DNA of 18,682 bases from Candidatus Falkowbacteria bacterium RIFCSPLOWO2_02_FULL_45_15 (GTDB taxonomy: Bacteria; Patescibacteriota; Patescibacteriia; Patescibacteriales; XYC2-FULL-47-12), in the NCBI GenBank assembly GCA_001777995.1, contig MFFV01000040.1, positions 1 through 18,682 on the forward strand. The letters run 5' to 3'. The first letter of the stretch is position 1. Every line of letters begins with the position of its first letter. Position numbers and translations under genes: made by a program. Under the pieces are notes generated by a model that saw only the letters and a list, made by a program, of their open reading frames with translations, was not told where the DNA came from and ran no database searches. This document shows, piece after piece, positions 1 to 5,462 of the stretch.

Positions 1-61
1 GGAGTTGAACCCTCGCCAGCGGCGCCACAAGCCGCTGTTCTACCGTTAAACTATAGCCACC
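1..61 (-). tRNA. tRNA-His(GTG), 3' end cut by the window edge
   Basis: Read on the minus strand, a 7-nt acceptor strand (GTGGCTA), a D arm (GTTT/GAAC), an anticodon stem GCGGC/GCCGC around loop TTGTGGC (anticodon GTG) and the start of a T arm (GAGGG TTCAACT CC) are visible. The base before G1 (position 61) reads G, giving the extra G-1 typical of tRNA-His. The 3' T-stem strand and acceptor strand lie outside the window. Confidence 0.9.
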
Positions 62-65
62 ATCA

Positions 66-83
66 CTCTGGCAAAGCCAGAGA
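66..83 (-). other. 7-bp hairpin in the 5' leader of tRNA-His
   Basis: A perfect CTCTGGC/GCCAGAG stem with a 3-nt loop sits 5 nt from the tRNA-His 5' end. It has no T run after it, so it is not a terminator; it may be a processing signal or a chance palindrome. Confidence 0.35.
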
Positions 84-116
84 AACTACAAACCATAAAA
101 TTCAAATGTCAAACAA

Positions 117-144
117 ATTATAAATCATAAATAAAAAATGTCAA
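117..144 (-). promoter_or_regulatory. Possible sigma70-type promoter for tRNA-His
   Basis: On the minus strand TTGACA (139-144) and TATAAT (117-122) are separated by 16 bp and sit about 50 bp upstream of tRNA-His. The hexamers are perfect, but the surrounding sequence is a degenerate TTGACATTT-type spacer also seen near 14440-14470, so the -35 match could be incidental. Confidence 0.5.
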
Positions 145-182
145 AAATTATTTTTGTAATTTATTTTGCTTCGCAAAATATG

Positions 183-254
183 TGCTCCCGGTAGGAATCG
201 GACCTACATTTAAGGCTTAGAAGGCCTCCGTTCTATCCATTGAACTACGGGAGC
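183..254 (-). tRNA. tRNA-Arg(TCT)
   Basis: Minus-strand cloverleaf: acceptor GCTCCCG/CGGGAGC, D arm GTTC/GAAC, anticodon stem GAGGC/GCCTT around CTTCTAA (anticodon TCT, reads AGA/AGG), T arm TAGGT/CTACC-like, discriminator A at 183. CCA is not encoded, unlike the tRNA-Ala and tRNA-Glu in this window. It precedes tRNA-His on the same strand. Confidence 0.95.
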
Positions 255-270
255 AAAGTTACAATAACTT

Positions 271-591
271 TTACTTTTTTATATTCTTGGCTAATTTTTT
301 AAAAACAGCGCTTTGGTATAAACGAAAGCTCGGCCGTTTTTCTTTTTCATAAATATAAAACGCGCCTATAACTATCTTACAATTTTTGCAAATTAACTCT
401 CTTGTCTGGCTGGGGATATTAGGGGTAAAAATACGGTCTAAATAGAGCCGTTTAAGCGGCCCCGGGCCGTCTTTTTGGTATGATAACAAATAAGATTTAC
501 AGCTATTACAATAAACGTGAAGAACCCGGGCATAGCCACCTCTGGCTTTTCTATATTTATCATTTTTTAACTTAAATTTTGTTCGTTTCAC
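271..591 (-). CDS. Small basic protein with two CxxC knuckles (zinc-ribbon-like), hypothetical
   Basis: A 106-residue, Lys/Arg-rich protein. Two cysteine pairs are visible, CNSC at residues 28-31 and CKNC at 68-71, spaced as expected for a zinc ribbon that binds one Zn through four cysteines. The rest is strongly basic at both termini, suggesting nucleic-acid or ribosome contact, but I do not recognise the family. The start is a GTG at 589-591 with no Shine-Dalgarno, in line with neighbours. It lies downstream of pnp and its likely terminator and reads the same way, toward the tRNA-Arg gene. Function is not assigned; the zinc-ribbon reading rests only on cysteine spacing. Confidence 0.7.
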   Translation of the reverse strand: MKRTKFKLKNDKYRKARGGYARVLHVYCNSCKSYLLSYQKDGPGPLKRLYLDRIFTPNIPSQTRELICKNCKIVIGAFYIYEKEKRPSFRLYQSAVFKKLAKNIKK

Positions 592-611
592 AAAACTATT
601 AATCTTTAACT

Positions 612-644
612 ACTAAAGGCGCGAGCATTCCCCGCGCCTTTAGT
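612..644 (-). terminator. Probable terminator after pnp
   Basis: A perfect 12-bp inverted repeat (ACTAAAGGCGCG at 612-623, CGCGCCTTTAGT at 633-644) with a 9-nt loop lies 33 bp past the pnp stop. On the minus strand the following bases are only moderately T-rich; the plus side (TTTTACATATTTT) is better, so it could act in both directions. Confidence 0.6.
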
Positions 645-677
645 TTTACATATTTTGAAGCACTTGTGAATAGAAAA

Positions 678-2948
678 CTAGCGCCGGAACCCGTGTCTGT
701 TATCTCTGTCTCTATGATTATGGTCATGGTTGGAACGCCCGCCGCGGCTAAACCCGCCGAAACCCCCAAAACCGCTTTCTTGTTTTCCTTTTTCGTCTTT
801 CCAAAGTTCGCTATTGCCGTCCAATCCTTTCATGGTCAAACTGACGCGGTCGTCTTCCACGCCTTTGACGCAAACTTCCACTTCGTCGCCTATTTTCAAT
901 AAATCCGCCGGACTGCCGACGCGGTAAGGCGCCATTTCGCTCACATGCACCATGCCGTCGTTGCCGCCCGGTAAACTGACAATCACGCCAAAGTCCATTA
1001 CGCGCGTTACTTTGCCGCGGAAAGTTTCTCCCGGCTTAAACTCGCGCAAAATGTCTTCAATCATCTGTTTTGCTTTTTCCATCCCTTCCGCGTTCGTAGA
1101 GCAGATGGAAACCAAGCCCTCGTCCGAAATGTCAATCGTTACGCCCGTATCTTTAATAATGCCGTTAATGATTTTGCCCCCCGTGCCGATAACTTCCCCG
1201 ATGCGGCTCGGGTCAATTTTAAACGAAATAATGCGCGGCGCGTACGGGCTTAATTCAGGCCGCGGCGCGCTGATTAATTTATTCATGCCGGCTAAAATTT
1301 CCAGCCGCGCTTTTTTTGCCCGCTCTAAAGTTTCAGCCACAAGTTCCAGCGGCAACCCTAAAGTTTTAGTATCAAGCTGAATGGCGGTAATGCCCTCGCG
1401 CGTGCCGGCAACTTTAAAATCCATGCCGCCTTCGCCGTCTTCCAAATCCTGCAGGTCGGTAATGATTTTCCAATCTTTCATGCCCGGCGTGCTGGCTAAT
1501 CCCATCGCAATTCCGGCTACCGCTTTTTTAATCGGCACCCCGGCGTCCATCAACGCCAAAGACGAGCCGCAAGTAGAGCCCATAGAGGAAGAGCCGTTGG
1601 AGCCGAGCACTTCAGATACCACGCGAATGGTGTAAGGAAATTCTTCTTCGTTCGGCAATACCGGACGCAGCGCTTTTTCCGCCAAGGCGCCATGGCCGAT
1701 GTCGCGCCGAGACGGCCCGAACATCGGTTTCACTTCGCCCACGCTGTACGGCGGAAAATTATAATGATGCATGTATTTTTTTGTGGACTTGCCTTCTAAA
1801 TTTTCTAAGAATTGTTCGTCGCCCGGCGAACCCAAAGTGACGGTGGAAAGCACCTGCGTTTCTCCGCGCTGGAACAGGGCCGAGCCGTGCGTGCGCGGCA
1901 ATATTGCTACTTCCGAAGACAGCGGACGAATTTCGTCTAACTTGCGGCCGTCAACGCGTTCGCCCCGCTCCAAAATGCCGCGCGTTACTTCAGCTTCTAC
2001 GATTTTTGGCGCCAACTCATCCGTTATTTTTTTAGCGAGCACCACTTCAACTTTTTTGCCTAATAAATAATTAACCGCTTCTTCTTTGATTGCCGTAACC
2101 CGCGCCTTGCGCTCCTGCTTTTTGTCAGTCGGGATTTCTTTAGCAAATAAATATTGGGCGGCGTTTTTGGCTAACCAGTCTTGAGCGAGTTTTTGCGCTT
2201 GCCGCTCGTCTTCGCTTAGGTCGGCCTGCGGGCGCGATTGCGAAATCGCACCTTCATTAATGTTTAGCTTCAACTCCGCCTGCATTTTTTTAATTAAATC
2301 CAAAGCCGGCTTCATTTCTTTCAGCGCTTGCTTCATCGCGGCTAACGCGTCTGATTCGGCCACTTCTTTCGCGCCCGCTTCCAGCATAATAATTTTATTG
2401 TCAGCGCCGGCAACGGTTAAATCCAAGTCGCTTAATTTTTCTTGTTCTTGGCTGGGATTAAAAACTAACCCCCCATTGACGCGGCCGATTTTAATGCCGG
2501 CGATTGGGCCCGCCCAATTTATATTAGAAATCGCTAAAGTGGCGCTAGCGGCAAGAAGAGAAACGAGTTCCGGGTCATTTTCATTATCAGCGGAAAGCAC
2601 CGTTAAAATAATCTGGACGTCTTGGCGGCTTTGCTGGTTAAACAACGGACGGATGGCGCGGTCAACCAGGCGCGCGGCTAAAACCGATTCGTCGGACGGG
2701 CGGCCTTCGCGTTTTATCCAGCGCGAGCCCTTAATCATCCCCGCCGCGTACAAGCGCTCTTCGTAACCAACGAACAGGGGGAAATAGTCCATGCCTTCCT
2801 TAGCTTCTTTAGTTTGAACGACCGTAGCCAAAATAACCGTGTCGCCGTAGCGCACAGTTACCGACGCAGTTGCTTGCTGCGCGAATTTCCCGGTGGAAAT
2901 CGTGAGAGTGCGGCCAAGCCACTCACAGGAATATTTTTTTTCTGCCAT
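678..2948 (-). CDS. pnp: Polyribonucleotide nucleotidyltransferase (PNPase)
   Basis: PNPase degrades RNA 3'-5' phosphorolytically, releasing nucleoside diphosphates. The whole family architecture is present: first RNase PH domain, helical domain, second RNase PH domain, KH and S1. Recognisable motifs include FGPSRRDIGHG and SNGSSSMGSTCG in the second core and MDFKVAGTREG, whose Asp and the Asp six residues before it match the catalytic pair of E. coli PNPase. The KH domain has a GTGG loop; the S1 domain (FRGKVTRVMDFGVIV) is followed by a Gly/Arg/His-rich tail (GFGGFGGFSRGG...), probably RNA-binding. The frame is open upstream to 3038, but I choose ATG 2946-2948: homology starts at MAEKKYSCEWLGRTL and the extra 30 codons would be encoded by a strong leader hairpin. 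The resulting 756 residues are slightly above the usual ~700. Weak SD-like GGGGCG precedes it. It is the last gene of a probable rpsO-NYN-pnp operon. Confidence 0.97.
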   Translation of the reverse strand: MAEKKYSCEWLGRTLTISTGKFAQQATASVTVRYGDTVILATVVQTKEAKEGMDYFPLFVGYEERLYAAGMIKGSRWIKREGRPSDESVLAARLVDRAIRPLFNQQSRQDVQIILTVLSADNENDPELVSLLAASATLAISNINWAGPIAGIKIGRVNGGLVFNPSQEQEKLSDLDLTVAGADNKIIMLEAGAKEVAESDALAAMKQALKEMKPALDLIKKMQAELKLNINEGAISQSRPQADLSEDERQAQKLAQDWLAKNAAQYLFAKEIPTDKKQERKARVTAIKEEAVNYLLGKKVEVVLAKKITDELAPKIVEAEVTRGILERGERVDGRKLDEIRPLSSEVAILPRTHGSALFQRGETQVLSTVTLGSPGDEQFLENLEGKSTKKYMHHYNFPPYSVGEVKPMFGPSRRDIGHGALAEKALRPVLPNEEEFPYTIRVVSEVLGSNGSSSMGSTCGSSLALMDAGVPIKKAVAGIAMGLASTPGMKDWKIITDLQDLEDGEGGMDFKVAGTREGITAIQLDTKTLGLPLELVAETLERAKKARLEILAGMNKLISAPRPELSPYAPRIISFKIDPSRIGEVIGTGGKIINGIIKDTGVTIDISDEGLVSICSTNAEGMEKAKQMIEDILREFKPGETFRGKVTRVMDFGVIVSLPGGNDGMVHVSEMAPYRVGSPADLLKIGDEVEVCVKGVEDDRVSLTMKGLDGNSELWKDEKGKQESGFGGFGGFSRGGRSNHDHNHRDRDNRHGFRR

Positions 2949-2956
2949 AAATTTCG

Positions 2957-3011
2957 CCCCGTGAAATGCCGCTTGGGCGGCTTCCCGCGCCTCACGGCAT
3001 ATTTCACCGGG
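2957..3011 (-). promoter_or_regulatory. Leader hairpin ending just before the pnp start
   Basis: On the minus strand CCCGGTGAAAT(AT)GCCG pairs with CGGCATTTCACGGGG, about 14 pairs with one G-G mismatch and a 2-nt bulge; a smaller GGCG/CGCC pairing can form inside. The 3' arm contains the only SD-like bases (GGGGCG) and ends 8 nt before the ATG. In E. coli, PNPase represses itself through an RNase III-cleaved leader stem; a similar role here is inference by analogy. Confidence 0.6.
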
Positions 3012-3027
3012 TCCTTTCACTTGTGCC

Positions 3028-3093
3028 TTGGCCGACAAACTACAGACGCGCGATTTTTTTAAAAAATCTAACGGCTATCTGTCTGCCGGCCAA
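3028..3093 (-). promoter_or_regulatory. Second, nested hairpin in the pnp leader
   Basis: TTGGCCG (3028-3034) pairs with CGGCCAA (3087-3093), with an inner CAGAC/GTCTG and an innermost 8-bp GATTTTTT/AAAAAATC palindrome. It fills the space between the NYN gene stop and the first pnp hairpin. The T-rich centre could also give partial termination or cleavage between the two genes. Confidence 0.5.
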
Positions 3094-3105
3094 AAACATT
3101 AATAA

Positions 3106-3600
3106 TTATTTTAAAAACTTCTTAGAACTCGCTAAATCAATAAAATCATCCGCTTCCTCGATTAATTTTGACGAACAAGTTTTTTGAAACGCCATTACTT
3201 CCACAATGCAGCCCAGATGGTCGCGTAAAAATCTGACTAACGGCAAAAAATCCCCGTCGCCGGTCACCAGCACGACGACATCGAGCTTCGGCGCTATGCG
3301 AATCGCGTCTATCGCCATTCCGACGTCCCAATCGGCTTTTTTTACGCCGGATAAAAATATTTGCAAGTCCTTAATGCGAACCTCAAAGCCCTGTTTATCA
3401 AGCGCTTCCAGAAACGATTCCTCTTCTCCCGTTTTAGTTTTAATCGCATAAGCTATCGCCCGGATTAATTTCCGCCCGCTCACCGCTTCTTTTAATATTT
3501 GCCCGAAATCAACCCGCCGCTGAAATAAATTCTTGGCCGAGTGGTACATATTCGCGACATCCACAAAAACTCCCACCCGCTGTTCTTTATGTTTAATCAT
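3106..3600 (-). CDS. NYN/LabA-like PIN-fold protein (probable ribonuclease)
   Basis: A 164-residue single-domain protein matching the NYN (LabA/DUF88) branch of the PIN nuclease superfamily. The strand-1 motif VGVFVDVANMY carries Asp14 and Asn17; WDVGMAIDAI carries Asp92 and Asp98; LVTGDGDFLPLV carries Asp115 and Asp117. These acidic residues form the metal-binding site of the fold, so catalysis is plausible. NYN proteins are proposed RNA-processing nucleases. The gene sits between rpsO and pnp on the same strand, which fits a job in RNA turnover. An AAGG at about -8 could serve as a weak SD before ATG 3598-3600. The substrate is unknown. Confidence 0.85.
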   Translation of the reverse strand: MIKHKEQRVGVFVDVANMYHSAKNLFQRRVDFGQILKEAVSGRKLIRAIAYAIKTKTGEEESFLEALDKQGFEVRIKDLQIFLSGVKKADWDVGMAIDAIRIAPKLDVVVLVTGDGDFLPLVRFLRDHLGCIVEVMAFQKTCSSKLIEEADDFIDLASSKKFLK

Positions 3601-3720
3601 ATTTACCTTGTTTTGCGATTAGTGGCAATTCGTTAATGTATTAGTGGTTATTCGTGACAAAATTCTTTTTCGCGAATTGACACGAAGTTTAAAACAAATT
3701 TACACAAATCGCTAATAATT
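3601..3720. repeat. Degenerate ATTAGTGG/ATTCGTGA-type spacer
   Basis: The rpsO-NYN spacer is built from imperfect copies of a short unit: ATTAGTGGCAATTCGTTAA is followed directly by ATTAGTGGTTATTCGTGAC, and related pieces occur on the other strand (GACACGAAG, TTACACAAATCGCTAAT). It has no start, promoter or terminator I can support. Confidence 0.5.
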
Positions 3721-4119
3721 TTATTCTTGCGCTTCCCTTCTCTCCGCCGCCGCTTCTTCTGCGTCTTCGCGGTCCTGCGCCCTTTGTTTTGCCGCTTCCA
3801 GCTCTTCCTGTTCGCGGCGCTTAATTTCCGCTTCCTCTTCAATCATTTTTTTGCCTATTTTTAATTTTAATTTGCCGACTAATTCAATAAAGGCCTTTTC
3901 GTCTTCTTTTTGCAGGTATTTCAGGAGTTTGCGGCGCTCGGCTACTTTGCGCAACAGTCCGCGCCGGGAAGAGTTGTCGTGTTTATGCCGATTTAAATGT
4001 TCGGTTAAAAGCTTAATTTCTTCGCTTAAAATGGCAATTTGCACTTGAGAAGACCCGGTATCTTTTTCGTGCGTGCGGAATTTGTTAATGATCCGCTGCT
4101 TAATTTTTTTGTCTAACAT
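3721..4119 (-). CDS. rpsO: 30S ribosomal protein S15 with charged C-terminal extension
   Basis: S15 binds the central domain of 16S rRNA early in 30S assembly. Residues 1-89 carry the full family signature: HEKDTGSSQVQIAILSEEI, LTEHLNRHKHDNSSRRGLL and RKLLKYLQKED. S15 normally ends near residue 89; here about 43 further residues, almost all Glu, Lys, Arg, Ala and Gln, predict one long charged helix. The frame continues cleanly, so it is not a fusion artefact visible in the sequence. There is no SD before ATG 4117-4119. It is the first gene of the probable rpsO-NYN-pnp operon; rpsO next to pnp is a widespread bacterial arrangement. Confidence 0.96.
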   Translation of the reverse strand: MLDKKIKQRIINKFRTHEKDTGSSQVQIAILSEEIKLLTEHLNRHKHDNSSRRGLLRKVAERRKLLKYLQKEDEKAFIELVGKLKLKIGKKMIEEEAEIKRREQEELEAAKQRAQDREDAEEAAAERREAQE

Positions 4120-4197
4120 AAACTAAAATTTAGCTAAAATCCGAGAATGGGTTAGTTATTCCCAGTCCAAGATTAAGCGATAATAATAATTGAAATC

Positions 4198-4226
4198 ATG
4201 ATAGCATAATAATAAATTAAAAGCAA
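4198..4226 (-). promoter_or_regulatory. Promoter of the rpsO-NYN-pnp operon
   Basis: On the minus strand TTGCTT (4221-4226), a 17-bp spacer and TATCAT (4198-4203) preceded by TGC, an extended -10. It lies about 80 bp upstream of rpsO and predicts a leader of roughly 70 nt. Confidence 0.55.
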
Positions 4227-4231
4227 ATTTG

Positions 4232-4259
4232 TTATGTTATGTGTTTTATGTTATGTGTT
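4232..4259. repeat. Two tandem copies of a 14-bp unit
   Basis: TTATGTTATGTGTT occurs twice without a gap (4232-4245, 4246-4259), directly upstream of the rpsO -35 element and between it and the divergent promoter at 4305. It could bind a regulator or be simple-sequence spacer. Confidence 0.7.
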
Positions 4260-4304
4260 AAGTGTATATTTCTTGCTAATATTAGCTAAAATATATTAAA
4301 ATTA

Positions 4305-4333
4305 TTGACATATTATTATAAGTATGCTATATT
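4305..4333 (+). promoter_or_regulatory. Strong promoter of the orphan hairpin cassette
   Basis: Perfect TTGACA (4305-4310), 17-bp spacer, TATATT (4328-4333) preceded by TATGC, i.e. an extended -10. The predicted transcript starts near 4340. This is among the best promoter matches in the window. Confidence 0.8.
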
Positions 4334-4344
4334 TAACATGATAT

Positions 4345-4401
4345 TCCTCCGATGACCCATTAATAAGGGGATTGATCGCCTAAAAGGCGAAAAAAGGAGG
4401 A
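4345..4401 (+). promoter_or_regulatory. Leader fold that can mask the Shine-Dalgarno
   Basis: TCCTCC near the predicted 5' end is the exact complement of GGAGGA in the ribosome-binding site. Between them lie a CCC/GGG pairing (4356-4358/4367-4369) and a TCGCCT-AAA-AGGCGA hairpin, giving a possible three-way junction. Closed, it would hide the SD; opened by a ligand, protein, heat or ribosomes, it would expose it. Confidence 0.45.
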
Positions 4402-4406
4402 GCATA

Positions 4407-4742
4407 ATGAATATTCTCAATGCTTTGTTGTCCATTGGGCCCCTCGGCATTATGTTTGATCAGCACCAAGGGGTAGTGCGAGCATGGACGCTTTCCCATC
4501 CTTTTCAGAATGGGAAAACCATGTCAGCACTGAAACGATTTTTTCCTTGTTTGGAGGTTAACCAAACCTCCAATGAGGAAAATTCGTTTATCCGCCTCGG
4601 TGGCTTCAGCTCTTTGAGTGAAGCCATTGAGGTGCTGGTGAACGCAAAGCTGTATTCGCGTTCACCAGCAGTTCAGGGGCTCCACCGCGTGGATGTCCCT
4701 GAAGGAATTGAGACCATCACTCAATTTGCTCCGATTGAGTGA
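4407..4742 (+). CDS. Orphan hypothetical protein, 111 aa
   Basis: I do not recognise this protein. It starts at an ATG placed 6 nt after a perfect AAGGAGG, by far the strongest ribosome-binding site in the window, and ends at TGA. It has a hydrophobic start (MNILNALLSIGPLGIMF) that is short for a membrane segment, a basic middle, and a C-terminal part (GGFSSLSEAIEVLVNAKLY) that could form an amphipathic helix. It has only two cysteine/histidine-type candidates scattered and no catalytic motif. Base composition is more balanced and codon use differs from neighbours, which end many codons in A/T or follow a GCC/GGC bias. It stands alone with its own promoter and terminator. Because the same bases form a hairpin chain, the frame could be incidental to a structured RNA. 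Confidence 0.5.
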   Translation: MNILNALLSIGPLGIMFDQHQGVVRAWTLSHPFQNGKTMSALKRFFPCLEVNQTSNEENSFIRLGGFSSLSEAIEVLVNAKLYSRSPAVQGLHRVDVPEGIETITQFAPIE

Positions 4743-4766
4743 CGGAGTGAAGTTTTAAAGGAGACA

Positions 4767-4781
4767 ATGAGGGAATTATAA
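4767..4781 (+). CDS. Possible 4-codon ORF (MREL) running into the terminator
   Basis: AAAGGAG (4757-4763) is followed after 3 nt by ATG AGG GAA TTA TAA. Its codons form the 5' arm of the terminator stem, so a ribosome here would disrupt the hairpin, as in attenuation. This may be chance. Confidence 0.25.
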   Translation: MREL

Positions 4782-4812
4782 GAACTTTGATTCTAATAAT
4801 TCCCTTTTTTCT
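4770..4812 (+). terminator. Intrinsic terminator of the orphan cassette
   Basis: AGGGAATTAT (4770-4779) pairs perfectly with ATAATTCCCT (4796-4805), 16-nt loop, followed by TTTTTTCTTTT. Textbook rho-independent shape. Confidence 0.85.
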
Positions 4813-5142
4813 TTTCCCAAATATATTTAAATCGTTATCTAACTAACAAAAACAGTTGTTAAATAAACCCCCACGCTAAAGTTTTTGGTGTTATGGCAAA
4901 CTTATAATTAAAACATCCAATGCAGTTTAACCATATTGGATGTTCGTTAATTTTTTGTGGACCATAAGGGACTTGCCCCGTAACTACACTCTCCTTACTC
5001 GTGAGTACGGGGTAAAAAACCCTAACCTTCTCGCATATAATATTGTCGGGTGCAATAAATCTAAACACCTTCACCGCAAGGCATCCCCCCACACCAAAAT
5101 TTGGTGTGGGGGTATTCTGGAAGGTGTATGGATAAATAATTA
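4813..5142. other. Gene-free stretch with several hairpins
   Basis: No coding region is supported. Palindromes are AAGTTT/AAACTT around 4880-4902, a perfect 10-bp stem 4912-4921/4935-4944 followed by CGTTAATTTTTT (terminator-like on the plus strand), and a stacked stem in which AGGG (4967-4970), CCCCGTA (4976-4982) and ACTC (4997-5000) pair with GAGT, TACGGGG (5006-5012) and CCCT (5020-5023). CCCCCACGCTAAAG...TTTTTGGTGT near 4868-4892 resembles a decayed core of the TIR element that follows at 5059. Confidence 0.55.
5059..5133 (+). mobile_element. TIR element, copy A (75 bp)
   Basis: Ends are ATCTAAACACCTTC (5059-5072) and GAAGGTGTATGGAT (5120-5133), inverted repeats matching at 12 of 14. 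The centre is a 13-bp perfect stem CCCCCACACCAAA/TTTGGTGTGGGGG. No coding capacity; MITE-like. It ends 9 bp from the tRNA-Ala 3' end. No clear target duplication. Confidence 0.7.
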
Positions 5143-5218
5143 TGGTGGACCGTGGGAGATTCGAACTCCCGACCTTCTCCATGCCATGGAGACGCGCTAC
5201 CAGCTACGCTAACGGCCC
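5143..5218 (-). tRNA. tRNA-Ala(GGC), CCA encoded
   Basis: Minus-strand acceptor GGGCCGT/ACGGTCC contains the G3-U70 pair that identifies alanine tRNA. D arm GCGT/GCGC, anticodon stem TCTCC/GGAGA around ATGGCAT (anticodon GGC), T arm GGGAG TTCGAAT CTCCC, discriminator A and encoded CCA (5143-5145). Confidence 0.96.
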
Positions 5219-5289
5219 AAAAAATAATTTTACTATATTAAATTATCATAAAATTTAATTTTTGTCTATTTTAATATTTTTAATAATTC

Positions 5290-5455
5290 ACACTGAAAGT
5301 CTACAAAATTGTAGACAATAAATAATAACTACCTTTTTATAGTCTACGATTTTGTGGACTATAATTCATTATTTATCCACAATTTAACAATTTTATCCAC
5401 AAATATGTGGAAAAATAATATAATGACTTAAAGTCCACAATTTCTTAGACTTTTA
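5290..5455. other. Candidate replication origin (oriC)
   Basis: This AT-rich intergenic block has two perfect DnaA boxes TTATCCACA (5373-5381, 5393-5401), exactly 20 bp apart, and a reverse TTTTCCACA (5406-5414). Around them are three 20-bp palindromes: 5298-5317, 5341-5360 (AGTCTACGATTTTGTGGACT) and 5432-5451. All arms share TC(C/T)ACA, so they may be diverged DnaA sites or sites for another origin protein. Genes to the left read left; bactofilin to the right reads right. It is 3.1 kb from dnaA. Origin function is inferred. Confidence 0.55.
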
Positions 5456-5462
5456 ATATTTG

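Larger units (their letters stand above)
4340..4812 (+). ncRNA. Candidate highly structured transcript (hairpin chain)
   Basis: Promoter at the front and intrinsic terminator at the back bound a transcript of about 470 nt. Within it I find, in order: TCCTCC 4345-4350 with GGAGGA 4396-4401 enclosing TCGCCT/AGGCGA (4376-4381/4385-4390); 4430-4435/4484-4489 enclosing 4440-4444/4469-4473; 4492-4499/4510-4517 (8 bp); 4541-4547/4576-4582 enclosing 4551-4559/4565-4573 (9 bp, 5-nt loop); 4601-4608/4619-4626 (8 bp); 4633-4645/4658-4670 (13 bp); 4672-4678/4697-4703 enclosing 4681-4685/4689-4693; 4706-4712/4720-4726; 4729-4733/4743-4747; then the terminator. All listed stems are exact complements. The same stretch holds an open frame, so this may be a structured mRNA rather than a non-coding RNA. 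No known RNA family is recognised; it lacks RNase P RNA and tmRNA landmarks. Confidence 0.5.

Noticed and set aside
166..182. TTTTGC-TTC-GCAAAA hairpin as terminator of tRNA-Arg(TCT)
   Set aside because: The downstream minus-strand sequence is A-rich near the stem and the T run is about 20 nt away; too weak to call.
2949..3038. N-terminal 30-codon extension of PNPase
   Set aside because: It is encoded by the leader hairpin and precedes the conserved family start at MAEKKY.
4340..4812. Known RNA such as RNase P RNA or tmRNA
   Set aside because: No conserved P RNA motifs and no alanine tRNA-like ends or tag frame were found.
4859..5212. Open frames of 107 and 90 codons on either strand
   Set aside because: They run through the TIR element hairpin and the tRNA-Ala gene and show no protein-like pattern.
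5298..5451. CRISPR array
   Set aside because: Three palindromes with unequal spacing (43 and 91 bp) and diverged sequence; no constant repeat and no cas genes.
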